This document shows positions 17,129-26,118 of a stretch of 64,000 nucleotides of DNA, piece by piece. The position numbers and the translations under genes were made by a program. Each line of letters opens with the position of its first letter. Positions within the stretch are counted from its first letter, which is position 1. Source of the stretch: an uncultured Clostridium sp. (lineage in GTDB: Bacteria; Bacillota; Clostridia; Oscillospirales; Acutalibacteraceae). The notes below the pieces were generated by a model, which was not told where the DNA came from, did not search any database, and was given only the letters and a program-made list of their open reading frames with translations. The stretch covers positions 1 to 64,000 of the forward strand of contig CATZNW010000010.1 of NCBI GenBank assembly GCA_958422185.1, written 5' to 3'.

Positions 17129-18391
17129 ATGAAAAAACCTTATAAAGATATGACTGCCGCCGAGCTTCAGGCGGAAAAAGCGGCACTTGAAAAAAGATAC
17201 AATGCTTTTAAGGCGAAAGATCTTAAACTGGATATGAGCAGGGGCAAGCCGGGATCAGATCAGCTTGACCTTTCAAGCGGTCTTAATGATGTTTCAGATT
17301 ATACCGAAAACGGCGCTGATCTCAGAAATTACGGCATGATGGACGGTACTCCCGCCTGTAAAAAACTTTTTGCGGATCTGATGCAGGTAAATCCGGAGAA
17401 CGTGATTGTGGGGCCGAACGCAAGCCTTACGCTTATGTTTGATTATATTTCACAGTGCTTTACTCACGGTGCCGGAGATACTCCGTGGTGCAGGCTCAGC
17501 AGTGTTAAATTTCTCTGCCCGGTTCCGGGTTATGACCGCCATTTTACTATTCTTGAACATTTCGGGATAGAGATGATCAATATTGCCATGAAAGCGGACG
17601 GCCCGGATATGGATGCCGTTGAAGAGGCTGTCAAAGATCCAAGTGTTAAAGGTATGTTCTGCGTGCCTAAGTATTCAAATCCCCAGGGCATCACTTACAG
17701 CGACGAAGTCGTTCGCAGGGTGGCCGCGCTCAAACCCGCTGCAAAGGATTTCAGGGTCATCTGGGATAATGCCTATATGGTCCACGATATCGTTGAAAAC
17801 GGCGATAAACTTTTAAATATATTTGATGTATTGCCTGAGTACGGCAATGAGGATATGGTCATAGAGGTGTGTTCAACCTCAAAGATCACTTTCCCGGGCG
17901 CCGGCGTTTCCGCTCTGGCGGCAAGCGACAATAATATAAAAGCGATAAAAAAACGCCTTAATGCTCAGACGATCAGTTACGACAAGATGAATCAGCACCG
18001 CCATGTGGAATTTTTTAAGGATGTAAACGGTATCCTTGCCCACATGAAAAAGCATGCCGCGATCTTAAAGCCGAAATTCGATATGGTCATAAACCATCTC
18101 AATAATGAACTGTCAGACCTTGACATAGCCGAATGGACTGAACCAAAAGGCGGATATTTTATCAGTCTTGACGTTATGGACGGCTGCGCTAAAAGAGTAG
18201 GGGAGCTCTGCAAGGAAGCAGGTGTTGTCCTTACGACCGTAGGCGCAACGTTCCCGTACGGAAAAGACCCGAATAACCGCAATATCCGTATTGCTCCCAC
18301 ATATCCGCCAACGGAAGAACTGGATATCGCGGCGGAGCTTCTGTGCGTATGCGTGCGTCTTGCCGCAGTTGAAAAACTTCTTTCGGAATAA
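17129..18391 (+). CDS. PLP-dependent class I/II aminotransferase
   Basis: A 420-residue fold-type I aminotransferase, probably of the subgroup annotated as putative aspartate or MocR-like aminotransferase (PF12897). The PLP-binding Lys lies in CSTSKITFPGAGVS; other marks are the N-terminal LDMSRGKPGSDQLDLS, YSNPQGITYS and the IWDNAYMVHD Asp strand. The C-terminus has FPYGKDPNNRNIRIAPTYP with the carboxylate-binding Arg. It has its own promoter and a palindromic terminator. The substrate is not determinable from sequence. Confidence 0.88.
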   Translation: MKKPYKDMTAAELQAEKAALEKRYNAFKAKDLKLDMSRGKPGSDQLDLSSGLNDVSDYTENGADLRNYGMMDGTPACKKLFADLMQVNPENVIVGPNASLTLMFDYISQCFTHGAGDTPWCRLSSVKFLCPVPGYDRHFTILEHFGIEMINIAMKADGPDMDAVEEAVKDPSVKGMFCVPKYSNPQGITYSDEVVRRVAALKPAAKDFRVIWDNAYMVHDIVENGDKLLNIFDVLPEYGNEDMVIEVCSTSKITFPGAGVSALAASDNNIKAIKKRLNAQTISYDKMNQHRHVEFFKDVNGILAHMKKHAAILKPKFDMVINHLNNELSDLDIAEWTEPKGGYFISLDVMDGCAKRVGELCKEAGVVLTTVGATFPYGKDPNNRNIRIAPTYPPTEELDIAAELLCVCVRLAAVEKLLSE

Positions 18392-18403
18392 TATGATTTT
18401 TCA

Positions 18404-18432
18404 GGCGGAGGATATCCTCCGCCGTTTGTTTT
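18404..18432 (+). terminator. Terminator after the aminotransferase gene
   Basis: GGCGGAGGATATCCTCCGCC is a perfect 20-base palindrome (18404-18423) followed by GTTTGTTTT. Confidence 0.8.
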
Positions 18433-18443
18433 GAGGTATATTC

Positions 18444-19340
18444 ATGTTTTCAGGGTTCAGCAGTTTAAGCAATAAAACAAAAGGCGTGATTTTTATTATA
18501 CTGTCTGCGCTAAGCTTTACGGGTATGAATACTTTTGTGCGCCTTGCCGGTGATCTGCCAACAATGCAAAAGGTGTTTTTCAGGAATTTTGTTGCAATGA
18601 TCTTTGCTTTTATCGCCATGGTAAAAGCAGGGGAGAGCTTTAAACCGAAAAAAGGCAGTGTAAAATATCTGCTCATACGTTCGGCGGCGGGACTGGCGGG
18701 CGTTTTCGGAAATTTTTATGCGCTTGATAAGATCGAACTTTCAAACGCTTCCATGCTGAATAAGATGAGTCCGTTTTTCGCTCTCGTATTCTCTGCAATA
18801 TTTATCAAAGAAAAAGTAAAACCGAAACAGGCAGCAGCGATCACCGTTGCGTTCATAGGAGCGCTGTTCATAATAAAACCAACTTTCGGCAATTCCGATC
18901 TTATTGCCTCCCTCGCCGGATTTGCCGGCGGAATGGCGGCAGGCGGGGCGTATACATGTGTGCGCTGGCTTGGTTTAAAGGGCGAGAACGGGAAGCTGAT
19001 CGTTCTGTTTTTCTCTGTTTTTTCCTGTGTTTTGACGGCACCGTATCTGATCTTTGATTATCATCATATGACGGCGTTTCAGTGGTTCGCCCTTCTCATG
19101 GCAGGGTTGTTTGCTGCCGGCGGCCAGTTCGCTATCACAGCCGCTTACACACATGCGCCCAGCCGCGAGATCTCGGTTTACGATTATTCTCAGATCGTTT
19201 TTTCCGCCGTTGTTGGATTTTTTGTTTTCGGCGATATTCCGGATATGTGGTCCTTTGTGGGCTATATTATCATCATCGCCATGGCTGTCTGGATGTTTTT
19301 ATACAACAACAGGCAAAGTTCCATCAAAAAACGCCGTTAA
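18444..19340 (+). CDS. DMT-superfamily (EamA) transporter
   Basis: A 298-residue inner membrane permease with about ten hydrophobic helices in two EamA repeats. Typical features are ILSALSFTGMNTFVRLA in helix 1, the loop LSNASMLNKMSPFFALVFSA and the second-repeat ITAAYTHAPSREISVYDYSQ. Members export metabolites such as amino acids or nucleobase-like compounds; the substrate is unknown. It lies between terminator and nrdR promoter, so it may be expressed alone. Confidence 0.87.
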   Translation: MFSGFSSLSNKTKGVIFIILSALSFTGMNTFVRLAGDLPTMQKVFFRNFVAMIFAFIAMVKAGESFKPKKGSVKYLLIRSAAGLAGVFGNFYALDKIELSNASMLNKMSPFFALVFSAIFIKEKVKPKQAAAITVAFIGALFIIKPTFGNSDLIASLAGFAGGMAAGGAYTCVRWLGLKGENGKLIVLFFSVFSCVLTAPYLIFDYHHMTAFQWFALLMAGLFAAGGQFAITAAYTHAPSREISVYDYSQIVFSAVVGFFVFGDIPDMWSFVGYIIIIAMAVWMFLYNNRQSSIKKRR

Positions 19341-19370
19341 AATCAATATATAGGTGTAAAGTAAAAGCAC

Positions 19371-19399
19371 TTGCATTTATCTATATGTTGTGTTATAAT
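19371..19399 (+). promoter_or_regulatory. nrdR promoter
   Basis: TTGCAT at 19371-19376 and TATAAT at 19394-19399, 17-base spacer, 34 bases before the nrdR ATG. Confidence 0.75.
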
Positions 19400-19433
19400 G
19401 CTTTTTGTTAAATGCTTCCAGGGGGTAAAAAGC

Positions 19434-19877
19434 ATGAGATGTCCGTTTTGCGGCTGTGAAGAAAGCAAAGTAATAGATTCAAGGCCAACAGATGAAAATG
19501 AAAGGATCCGCCGCCGCCGCGAATGCGTTCAGTGCGGCAAACGTTTCACAACTTATGAGGTTATAGAAGACGTTCCTATCATCGTAATAAAAAAAGATAA
19601 AAGCCGAGAGGTATTTGACCGTAATAAAGTTCTTAAGGGAATGCTGCGTGCATGTGAAAAAAGGCCGGTTACCTCAACTGAGCTGGAAAATGCTATTTCG
19701 GAGATAGAAGCCACTCTTCAGAGCGCTACGGACAGGGAAGTTACAAGCGTGCGCATAGGCGAACTGATTATGGAAAAACTGCGCGATATAGACGAGGTTG
19801 CATATGTCCGTTTCGCTTCCGTTTATAAGGAATTTGACTCTGCTTCTGCTTTTATAGAGGAGATATCAAAACTCTGA
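19434..19877 (+). CDS. nrdR: Ribonucleotide reductase repressor NrdR
   Basis: A 147-residue regulator with an N-terminal zinc ribbon (MRCPFCGCEESKVIDSRP, ECVQCGKRFTTYE) and an ATP-cone (VIKKDKSREVFDRNKVLKG) that senses ATP/dATP and represses nrd genes. The frame is open 63 bases further upstream, but the ATG at 19434 with CAGGGGG upstream gives the family N-terminus. No nrd genes are in the window. It has its own promoter and terminator. Confidence 0.97.
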   Translation: MRCPFCGCEESKVIDSRPTDENERIRRRRECVQCGKRFTTYEVIEDVPIIVIKKDKSREVFDRNKVLKGMLRACEKRPVTSTELENAISEIEATLQSATDREVTSVRIGELIMEKLRDIDEVAYVRFASVYKEFDSASAFIEEISKL

Positions 19878-19911
19878 TCTTACGGAAGATCAAATTTCAA
19901 AATAAAAAATC

Positions 19912-19945
19912 AACGCCGTTCCGGATCGTCCGGAGCGGCGTTTTT
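19912..19945 (+). terminator. Terminator between nrdR and the GT4 gene
   Basis: AACGCCG..TTCCGGA pairs with TCCGGA..CGGCGTT around a TCG loop, followed by five T. It can serve both convergent genes. Confidence 0.9.
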
Positions 19946-19958
19946 ACATTTTTAAGTT

Positions 19959-21155
19959 CTAAAATTTATAAGGTTCTTTGTCTTTGCCTTTTGAATAAAA
20001 ATCGTCTATCACAATCTGGTATCTTTCATAGGCGCTTTTAATGGATTCATCCCACGATATATAAATATCATCCTGCGCACTTGTACCGACCTGAACAAGT
20101 TTGGACGGATTCTTAAAGATCTTTAAAATCGTTTCTGAAACGGATTGGGCGTTCTCAGCGCATAAAAATCCCGTTTCGCCGTCCCTGATGCCCTCGGCCG
20201 CGCAGGAACCGTCAACAAGGAGTGCCGCTGTGGCGGAGGCAGCCGCTTCGCGCACAACAAGGCCGTTTGTGTCAAAAACAGATGGAAATACCAGCAGATC
20301 CGAAGCACTGTAATAAAGCTGCAGCTCGTTTCTGTCCAGTATCTGTCCCGTAAAAATGATATACGGGTCAAGGCCGGATCTTTTCACATATTTTTTTATT
20401 GCGTTTTCGTCAGGCCCCGTCCCTATCATAAGAAGCCTGAAATCAAAACCTGCGGCTTTCAGCCTCGAACATGCGTCGGCTATTATTTTTATATTTTTGT
20501 ACCACATCATCCGTCCCACGAATACCAGGATCGGTACTCCGGGAGGAATGGAATGTTTGCGCCTTATTATATCTTTGTCATCGTCCGTAAAGGAGCTTAT
20601 CGGAAGGTCGCATCCGTTGGGCATTATAATGTAATCGCCTTCATAACCCACTTTTCTGAGTGATTCTGCGGTTCCTTTGCTCGTGACCCAGACTTCATCA
20701 GCGCTTTTAATGTTGTTTAACAAAAATCCGTACGCCCTGTGTTTAAGCGGGTATCCGGGAATACGAGATTCAAAATCGTATTCATATTTGGTATGGTATG
20801 TAAGCACCTGCGGAATACGCTTTATTCTGTTTACGCGCCTGTAAAAATAGCTTGTTGCGATCGGGCAGTGCGAATGCAGAATATCAAAGCCCATATTTAT
20901 AATATCCTCGCTGAACTGCCGCTTGAACGGCCAGCCTACGGGATAGCCCTCTCCGAAGGTAAAAAGGCTTTTGTACCTGTATATTTTGTATTTGTATTTA
21001 TAGTCCTCCTGATTCGGGTTTTTAGGAGTAACGATTACAGCCTCCCCGAGTTTGTCGTTTATAATATCCGCATAGCACTTTGCAACGGTGCTGATGCCGT
21101 CTATCGTTGGCGGGAACGCTTCTGTTCCGATCGCTATTTTAAGCCTTGATTCCAT
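19959..21155 (-). CDS. GT4-family glycosyltransferase
   Basis: A 398-residue GT-B glycosyltransferase. The N-terminal domain starts with the family strand KIAIGTEAFPPTIDGIS, the linker has VFVGRMMWYKNIK, and the donor-binding C-terminal domain has VFPSVFDTNGLVVREAAAS and the E-x7-E pattern. The closest role is glucosylation of diacylglycerol or another lipid carrier, as in UgtP/AlgT-like GT4 enzymes; the acceptor is not proven. No signal peptide. It is single and convergent with nrdR. Confidence 0.88.
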   Translation of the reverse strand: MESRLKIAIGTEAFPPTIDGISTVAKCYADIINDKLGEAVIVTPKNPNQEDYKYKYKIYRYKSLFTFGEGYPVGWPFKRQFSEDIINMGFDILHSHCPIATSYFYRRVNRIKRIPQVLTYHTKYEYDFESRIPGYPLKHRAYGFLLNNIKSADEVWVTSKGTAESLRKVGYEGDYIIMPNGCDLPISSFTDDDKDIIRRKHSIPPGVPILVFVGRMMWYKNIKIIADACSRLKAAGFDFRLLMIGTGPDENAIKKYVKRSGLDPYIIFTGQILDRNELQLYYSASDLLVFPSVFDTNGLVVREAAASATAALLVDGSCAAEGIRDGETGFLCAENAQSVSETILKIFKNPSKLVQVGTSAQDDIYISWDESIKSAYERYQIVIDDFYSKGKDKEPYKF

Positions 21156-21188
21156 CTTTTCATTCCTTGTTAAAATGAAGTTTATTGT

Positions 21189-21217
21189 AATATATCATAA
21201 AAACGGGCTTTTGTAAA
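21189..21217 (-). promoter_or_regulatory. Promoter for the GT4 gene
   Basis: Minus-strand TTTACA (21212-21217) and TATATT (21189-21194) with a 17-base spacer. Confidence 0.65.
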
Positions 21218-21254
21218 TCACAATAATAATTTTATATATTTTGTTAATAAAAGG

Positions 21255-21284
21255 TTGATAAAGGTTTGGCATTTATTATATAAT
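21255..21284 (+). promoter_or_regulatory. hprK promoter
   Basis: TTGATA at 21255-21260 and TATAAT at 21279-21284, 18-base spacer. A second TATAAT overlaps at 21284-21289. Confidence 0.6.
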
Positions 21285-21338
21285 ATAATTGATATGCGGC
21301 TGCTTTTTAACAGCAGCCAAGGAAAGGATTATGTTTAT

Positions 21339-22304
21339 ATGTCCGAGCATTATACCGTGTCTCTTCAAAAGGTTATAGACGCCCACGGCCTGGAAACAGT
21401 CTATATGCCCAAGGACGCAAACGAGATTTTGATCGAAACAAACGAGGTCAACAGGCCCGGCATCGTTTTAACGGGATACCAGGATTATTTTGACCCTAAA
21501 AGGATCCAGATCCTTGGGTGGACGGAATTCGGCTTTTTGCAGAATATGAGCAAAGAAGGCCAGATCAATGCGCTGGAAAGCTGGCTGAGTCTTAAGCCTG
21601 CGGCCGCCGTTGTCACAAGAGGGCTGGAAACACCGGAGCATTTTGAAGAACAGTTTGAGAAGCACGGTGTTCCGCTTCTCCGAACGGGGGAAGAAACTTC
21701 TCCGTTTCTTGCCAATCTTATTCAGTTTCTGAATACGAGCCTGGCGCCAAGGATCACACGCCACGGCGTTTTGTGTGAGGTCTACGGCGAAGGTGTTCTG
21801 ATCATAGGTGAAAGCGGCGCCGGAAAATCCGAAACTGCCGTTGAACTTATAAAAAGAGGCCACCGCCTTATTGCGGACGACGCGGTAGAGATCAGGAGAA
21901 CGGATGCGCATACGCTGATAGGGTCTTCGCCGAATAACATAAAGCATTTTATAGAGCTTCGCGGAATCGGAATAATAAATGCCCGACGTCTGTTCGGTAT
22001 GGGTTCGGTCAAGGATTCTGAAAAGATAAATATGGTCATATGTCTTGAACCATGGGAATCCGGCAAGGCTTATGACCGCCTCGGGATAGATAACGAATAT
22101 ACCAAGATACTGGATGTTAAAGTTCCGGTCATCACCGTTCCGGTCAACCCCGGCAGAAACCTTGCTGTTATCATTGAGACCGCGGCAATGAACAACCGCC
22201 AGAAAAAGATGGGATACAATGCCGCCAGGGAGCTTATGATCGGTCTCGGCATGGATGATTTTGAACCTGGTGAAAAAGAACTGGAAATCTGGAATAATTC
22301 CTGA
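21339..22304 (+). CDS. hprK: HPr kinase/phosphorylase
   Basis: Phosphorylates and dephosphorylates Ser46 of HPr, linking glycolytic state to catabolite repression. The 321-residue protein has the N-terminal domain with PGIVLTGYQDYFDPKRIQIL, Walker A GESGAGKSE near residue 157, and the family C-terminal loop VPVNPGRNLAVIIE. The frame is open from 21255, but the ATG at 21339 with AAGGAAAGG upstream gives the family N-terminus; an out-of-frame ATG at 21331 lies between. Next to ROK kinase, murB, rapZ and whiA, fitting a central carbon/envelope block. Confidence 0.95.
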   Translation: MSEHYTVSLQKVIDAHGLETVYMPKDANEILIETNEVNRPGIVLTGYQDYFDPKRIQILGWTEFGFLQNMSKEGQINALESWLSLKPAAAVVTRGLETPEHFEEQFEKHGVPLLRTGEETSPFLANLIQFLNTSLAPRITRHGVLCEVYGEGVLIIGESGAGKSETAVELIKRGHRLIADDAVEIRRTDAHTLIGSSPNNIKHFIELRGIGIINARRLFGMGSVKDSEKINMVICLEPWESGKAYDRLGIDNEYTKILDVKVPVITVPVNPGRNLAVIIETAAMNNRQKKMGYNAARELMIGLGMDDFEPGEKELEIWNNS

Positions 22305-22438
22305 TCATGTATGAAAATTTCCTGTTTTTAGATTTAATTTTAAAGGTAATTCTATTAATATATTAGATATGGATGATCGCTGCCCGTATACCCGCCGCGG
22401 GGCAGTATGATCCAAACGCGGGTGGAAAGGTGAAAATT

Positions 22439-23389
22439 ATGTATAATATCGGAATTGATTTGGGCGGCACAAATATCGTTGCCTCCGTAGTGGACGACAA
22501 ATACAATATCATTTCAACAGGCAAAACGCCTACGGCGGTGCCGCGCTCCGCGGACGAGATCTTTGACGATATCGCCGCAGTATGCCGGGAGGCGCTTGAT
22601 AAAGCCGGGCTGAGCATCAAAGACATTTCATCCGTAGGCCTTGGTTCACCCGGTACCGTTAATGAGGACGGTGTGATAGAATTTGCAAATAATCTCGGCT
22701 TCAATAATGTTCATGCCCGTGAAATGCTTGAGGAAAGGCTCGGCGATCTGCCTGTTTATGTTGAAAATGATGCCAACTGCGCGGCGCTTGGCGAGGCTTA
22801 TGCGGGCTGCGGCAACGGATCAAGGAATTTTGTTGCCGTAACTCTCGGAACGGGAGTCGGTTCCGGTATTATTGTAGACGGCAAGATTGTAAACGGTGTG
22901 AACTGTGCCGGCGGCGAGTGCGGTCATATGGTCATCGTTGTGGACGGAGAACCGTGCACCTGCGGCAGAAAAGGCTGCTGGGAAGCTTATGCGTCTGCAA
23001 CGGCGCTTATCCGGCAGACCAGGAAGGCGATGGAGGAAAATCCCGGTTCGGTTATGCATGAAATAGCAAAACAGGAAGGTAAGGTCAGCGGCAGAACGGC
23101 TTTTGACGCTATGCGCAAGGGCGATATAGCTGCTATCAAGGTTGTGGACAACTACATAAAATATGTAGCCTGCGGCCTTATCAATATTGTAAATGCGCTT
23201 CAGCCCGAAATCATCTGTGTGGGCGGCGGAATCTGTAACGAGGGCGAAACGCTTATGAAACCGCTCAGAAGATTTGTTCAGGCGGAGAGGTATTCCATAC
23301 ACAGTAAGATTCAGACTCGTATAATGAAAGCGGAACTCGGCAATGACGCGGGTATAATCGGCGCGTCGCTCCTTGCCTCTGCCAAATAG
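22439..23389 (+). CDS. glcK: ROK-family glucokinase
   Basis: A 316-residue ROK sugar kinase, most likely ATP-dependent glucokinase. Phosphate-1 motif GIDLGGTNI at the start, the catalytic ENDANCAALGEA segment with the general-base Asp, the ROK signature GHMVIVVDG and the zinc motif CTCGRKGCWEAYAS. The frame is open from 22373, but GGTGGAAAGGTG precedes the ATG at 22439. The stop is only ten bases before the murB TTG start, so the two are cotranscribed. Another hexose specificity is possible. Confidence 0.9.
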   Translation: MYNIGIDLGGTNIVASVVDDKYNIISTGKTPTAVPRSADEIFDDIAAVCREALDKAGLSIKDISSVGLGSPGTVNEDGVIEFANNLGFNNVHAREMLEERLGDLPVYVENDANCAALGEAYAGCGNGSRNFVAVTLGTGVGSGIIVDGKIVNGVNCAGGECGHMVIVVDGEPCTCGRKGCWEAYASATALIRQTRKAMEENPGSVMHEIAKQEGKVSGRTAFDAMRKGDIAAIKVVDNYIKYVACGLINIVNALQPEIICVGGGICNEGETLMKPLRRFVQAERYSIHSKIQTRIMKAELGNDAGIIGASLLASAK

Positions 23390-23399
23390 CGGTGATTTT

Positions 23400-24299
23400 T
23401 TGGATAAATTAATTGAATTTTTAAATAAGACCGGCGTGAAATATGCCGAAAATGAACCGATGAGCGCGCATACTACGTTTAAGATAGGCGGAAAGGCGCG
23501 GGTAATCGTATTTCCGTCTTCAGAGGATCAGGCGCAGTCCATAATACGTTTCTGCTCTGAAAACGGGCTTCGCTATCTAACGGTAGGAAACGGTTCCAAT
23601 CTGCTTGTTTCCGATAACGGTATCGATGCATGCGTTATTTGCTTTTCAAACGATTTTTCACAGGTTAGGCTTGCTGATGAAAATGTTGTTTTTGCACAAA
23701 GCGGAGCGTCCCTTATGAAACTCTGCCGCTTTGCGCTGGAGCATTCACTTTCCGGCATGGAATTCGCTTACGGGATCCCCGGTTCCTGCGGAGGGGCGGC
23801 GTTTATGAATGCGGGCGCTTACGGTTCTGAGATGAAAGACGTTCTTATCAGATGCGACCATATTGATCCATACGGAAACAAGGGCTTCCTTGAGGGAGAT
23901 GCACTTATGCTTTCTTACAGGCATTCGGCGTATTACAGTAACGGATGCGCAATAACAGGCGTCTATGTTAAACTCAAAAAAGGAGATCCGGAAGAGATCA
24001 GGGCAAAAATGCAGGAACTGATCTCGCGCAGGCGCGCAAAACAGCCTCTTGAGTATCCCAGCGCCGGGTCAACTTTCAAGCGGCCTCCCGGCTGCTTTGC
24101 GGGCGCTCTTATAGAAGAGTGCGGATTAAAGGGCAAAACGGTCGGCGGAGCTCAGGTAAGTGAAAAGCACGCGGGATTTGTTATCAATAAGGGCGGCGCG
24201 ACCTGCAGCGACGTGCTGGAACTCTGCAGATTCTGCAGCGATACGGTTTACAGACAAAAGGGTATCAAACTTGAAATGGAGATAAGGGTAACGAAATAA
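23400..24299 (+). CDS. murB: UDP-N-acetylenolpyruvoylglucosamine reductase
   Basis: Reduces UDP-GlcNAc-enolpyruvate to UDP-MurNAc in peptidoglycan synthesis, with FAD and NADPH. The 299-residue protein has the FAD-binding core (HTTFKIGGKARVIVFP, TVGNGSNLLVSD, GIPGSCGGAAFMNAGAYG) and the catalytic Ser in YPSAGSTFKRP. The short form matches type II MurB of Gram-positives. The start is a TTG at 23400 behind GCGGTGAT; upstream codons of the open frame overlap the ROK gene. The stop overlaps the rapZ start (TAATG). Confidence 0.95.
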   Translation: MDKLIEFLNKTGVKYAENEPMSAHTTFKIGGKARVIVFPSSEDQAQSIIRFCSENGLRYLTVGNGSNLLVSDNGIDACVICFSNDFSQVRLADENVVFAQSGASLMKLCRFALEHSLSGMEFAYGIPGSCGGAAFMNAGAYGSEMKDVLIRCDHIDPYGNKGFLEGDALMLSYRHSAYYSNGCAITGVYVKLKKGDPEEIRAKMQELISRRRAKQPLEYPSAGSTFKRPPGCFAGALIEECGLKGKTVGGAQVSEKHAGFVINKGGATCSDVLELCRFCSDTVYRQKGIKLEMEIRVTK

Positions 24300-25168
24300 T
24301 GGCTAAACAGATAAAAGAACTTGTGATAATAACCGGGCTTTCCGGCGCGGGAAAATCAACTGCAATAGGATTTATGGAGGATATCGGATATTATTGTATA
24401 GATAATATGCCTCCCGAGCTTCTTTCAACCTTTCTTGAGCTTATCTCAAAGCAAAAGGAAGGTAAAGTTGCAATTGTTATGGATATACGTTCAACCCAGA
24501 ATTTTAACGGCGTTCTTGATATCCTTGATCATCTTGAAAATTACGGCTACGATGTTAAGGTGGTTTATCTTGATATCAAGACCCATATTGCGCTGAAACG
24601 CTATAAGCTGACAAGACGCAAGCATCCGTATGCTGATCGCTTTAACGGCGATATCGCAAAGGCGCTGGCTTATGAGAGGGAAATCATGACGCCGCTGCGC
24701 TCAAGGGCGGATTTTGTTATTGACAGCTCAGATCTGACCGGCAATCAGCTGAGAACAAGACTCACGCAGATCCTTGTGGGCGATGATAAGGACATCATGA
24801 ATATCCATGTTGAATCTTTCGGTTTCAAGCACGGTATACCCGGCGAGGCTGATTTCGTTATAGATGTGCGCTGCCTGCCGAATCCGTATTGGGTAGAAAA
24901 TCTGCGCAATAAAACCGGGCTTGATAAAGAGGTGCGCGATTATGTGTTTTCTTTCAGTGAATCAACGGAACTTTTAAACAAGCTCATAGATCTTCTTGAT
25001 TTCCTTAATCCGTTATATATAAAAGAGGGAAAGAGCCAGATCGTGTTCGCAATAGGCTGCACAGGCGGCAATCACCGTTCCGTAGCTATTGCGGAGGCGC
25101 TCAAAGAGCATTTTGAAAAAAAGTGGGATAACGTTTCCGTAAATCACAGGGATATTGCAAGAAGCTGA
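24299..25168 (+). CDS. rapZ: RNase adapter/nucleotide-binding protein RapZ (YvcJ)
   Basis: A 289-residue P-loop protein. Walker A GLSGAGKST is at residues 13-21, a DIRST motif follows, and the C-terminal domain has FGFKHGIPGEADFVIDVRCL and GCTGGNHRSVAIAE. In E. coli RapZ delivers sRNA to RNase E and controls GlmS; in Bacillus YvcJ affects competence. Its ATG overlaps the murB stop by one base. The usual YvcK gene between rapZ and whiA is missing. Confidence 0.95.
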   Translation: MAKQIKELVIITGLSGAGKSTAIGFMEDIGYYCIDNMPPELLSTFLELISKQKEGKVAIVMDIRSTQNFNGVLDILDHLENYGYDVKVVYLDIKTHIALKRYKLTRRKHPYADRFNGDIAKALAYEREIMTPLRSRADFVIDSSDLTGNQLRTRLTQILVGDDKDIMNIHVESFGFKHGIPGEADFVIDVRCLPNPYWVENLRNKTGLDKEVRDYVFSFSESTELLNKLIDLLDFLNPLYIKEGKSQIVFAIGCTGGNHRSVAIAEALKEHFEKKWDNVSVNHRDIARS

Positions 25169-25204
25169 TTCATTTATACATAAACGAAAGGCGGTGAAAG
25201 TGTC

Positions 25205-26095
25205 GTGTCCTTTTCCATGCAGGTCAAAAATGAGCTTGTAAAAACAGAATATGAGCGGCCGTGCTGCAAAAGGGCGCTGCTTTACGGCCTTTCGCTTTTC
25301 GGAAAAAGTTTTTCGGAAAACAGCGTTTCGCTTCAGACAGAAAATAAAGCTACCGCGGTGCTGTTTCAGTCGCTTTTAAAGGAGCTTTTCAATATAAACG
25401 CGCAGATAGTTGTTTCACCGCGCGGCAGAAATTTTACGGCATCTGTTTCTTCAAAAACAGATGCTCAAAAATTATTCAGAAGTTTCGGGCACAGCGGCGC
25501 AGGCAGCCTGAAGATCGATCACACCAATTTCGGCTGCGAGGATTGCAGAAAGGCTTTCCTTGCCGGCGTTTTTCTGGCATGCGGCACTTTGTCGGACCCT
25601 AAAAAGGATTATCATCTTGAATTCACCGTGCCTTATTACAACCTTTCAAAAAGCCTTTTTACGCTTCTTCAGGAAATGGAACTAAGCCCCAAGCATACGA
25701 ACAGAAAAGGCTATAATGTGGTCTATTTTAAAGAGAGCGAATCTATTGAAAACTGCCTTTATTTTATGGGTGCGTCGGGTTCCATGTTTGAGATGATGAA
25801 TATTAAGATCTTCAAAGATTTCAGAAATAAGGCAAACCGGCAGGCAAACTGCGAAACGGCAAATATAAATAAAATGGTAAATGCTGTTGCGGTCCAGATA
25901 ACCGCAATAGAAAAGATATGGAAGTTAAAGGGCAAAAATTTTTTGAATGAAAGTTTGGAGAGCGCTGCCGAGTTAAGATATGAAAATCCGGATTCAAGCC
26001 TTGCCGAGCTTGCTCAAATGTGTGATCCGCCGATAAGCAGGAGCGGTCTGAATCACAGGCTGAAAAGAATAGTGGATATAGCAAACAGTCTTTAA
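25205..26095 (+). CDS. whiA: Sporulation/division regulator WhiA
   Basis: A 296-residue protein joining an inactivated LAGLIDADG homing-endonuclease-like domain (FLAGVFLACGTLSDPKKDYH) to a C-terminal helix-turn-helix (LAELAQMCDPPISRSGLNHR). It is a DNA-binding regulator of chromosome segregation and division in Gram-positives. The start is a GTG at 25205 with AAAGGCGGTGAAAG upstream. It follows rapZ by 36 bases in the conserved rapZ/whiA order. Confidence 0.95.
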   Translation: MSFSMQVKNELVKTEYERPCCKRALLYGLSLFGKSFSENSVSLQTENKATAVLFQSLLKELFNINAQIVVSPRGRNFTASVSSKTDAQKLFRSFGHSGAGSLKIDHTNFGCEDCRKAFLAGVFLACGTLSDPKKDYHLEFTVPYYNLSKSLFTLLQEMELSPKHTNRKGYNVVYFKESESIENCLYFMGASGSMFEMMNIKIFKDFRNKANRQANCETANINKMVNAVAVQITAIEKIWKLKGKNFLNESLESAAELRYENPDSSLAELAQMCDPPISRSGLNHRLKRIVDIANSL

Positions 26096-26118
26096 ATTGC
26101 TTCTTTGGAGGGACAAAT

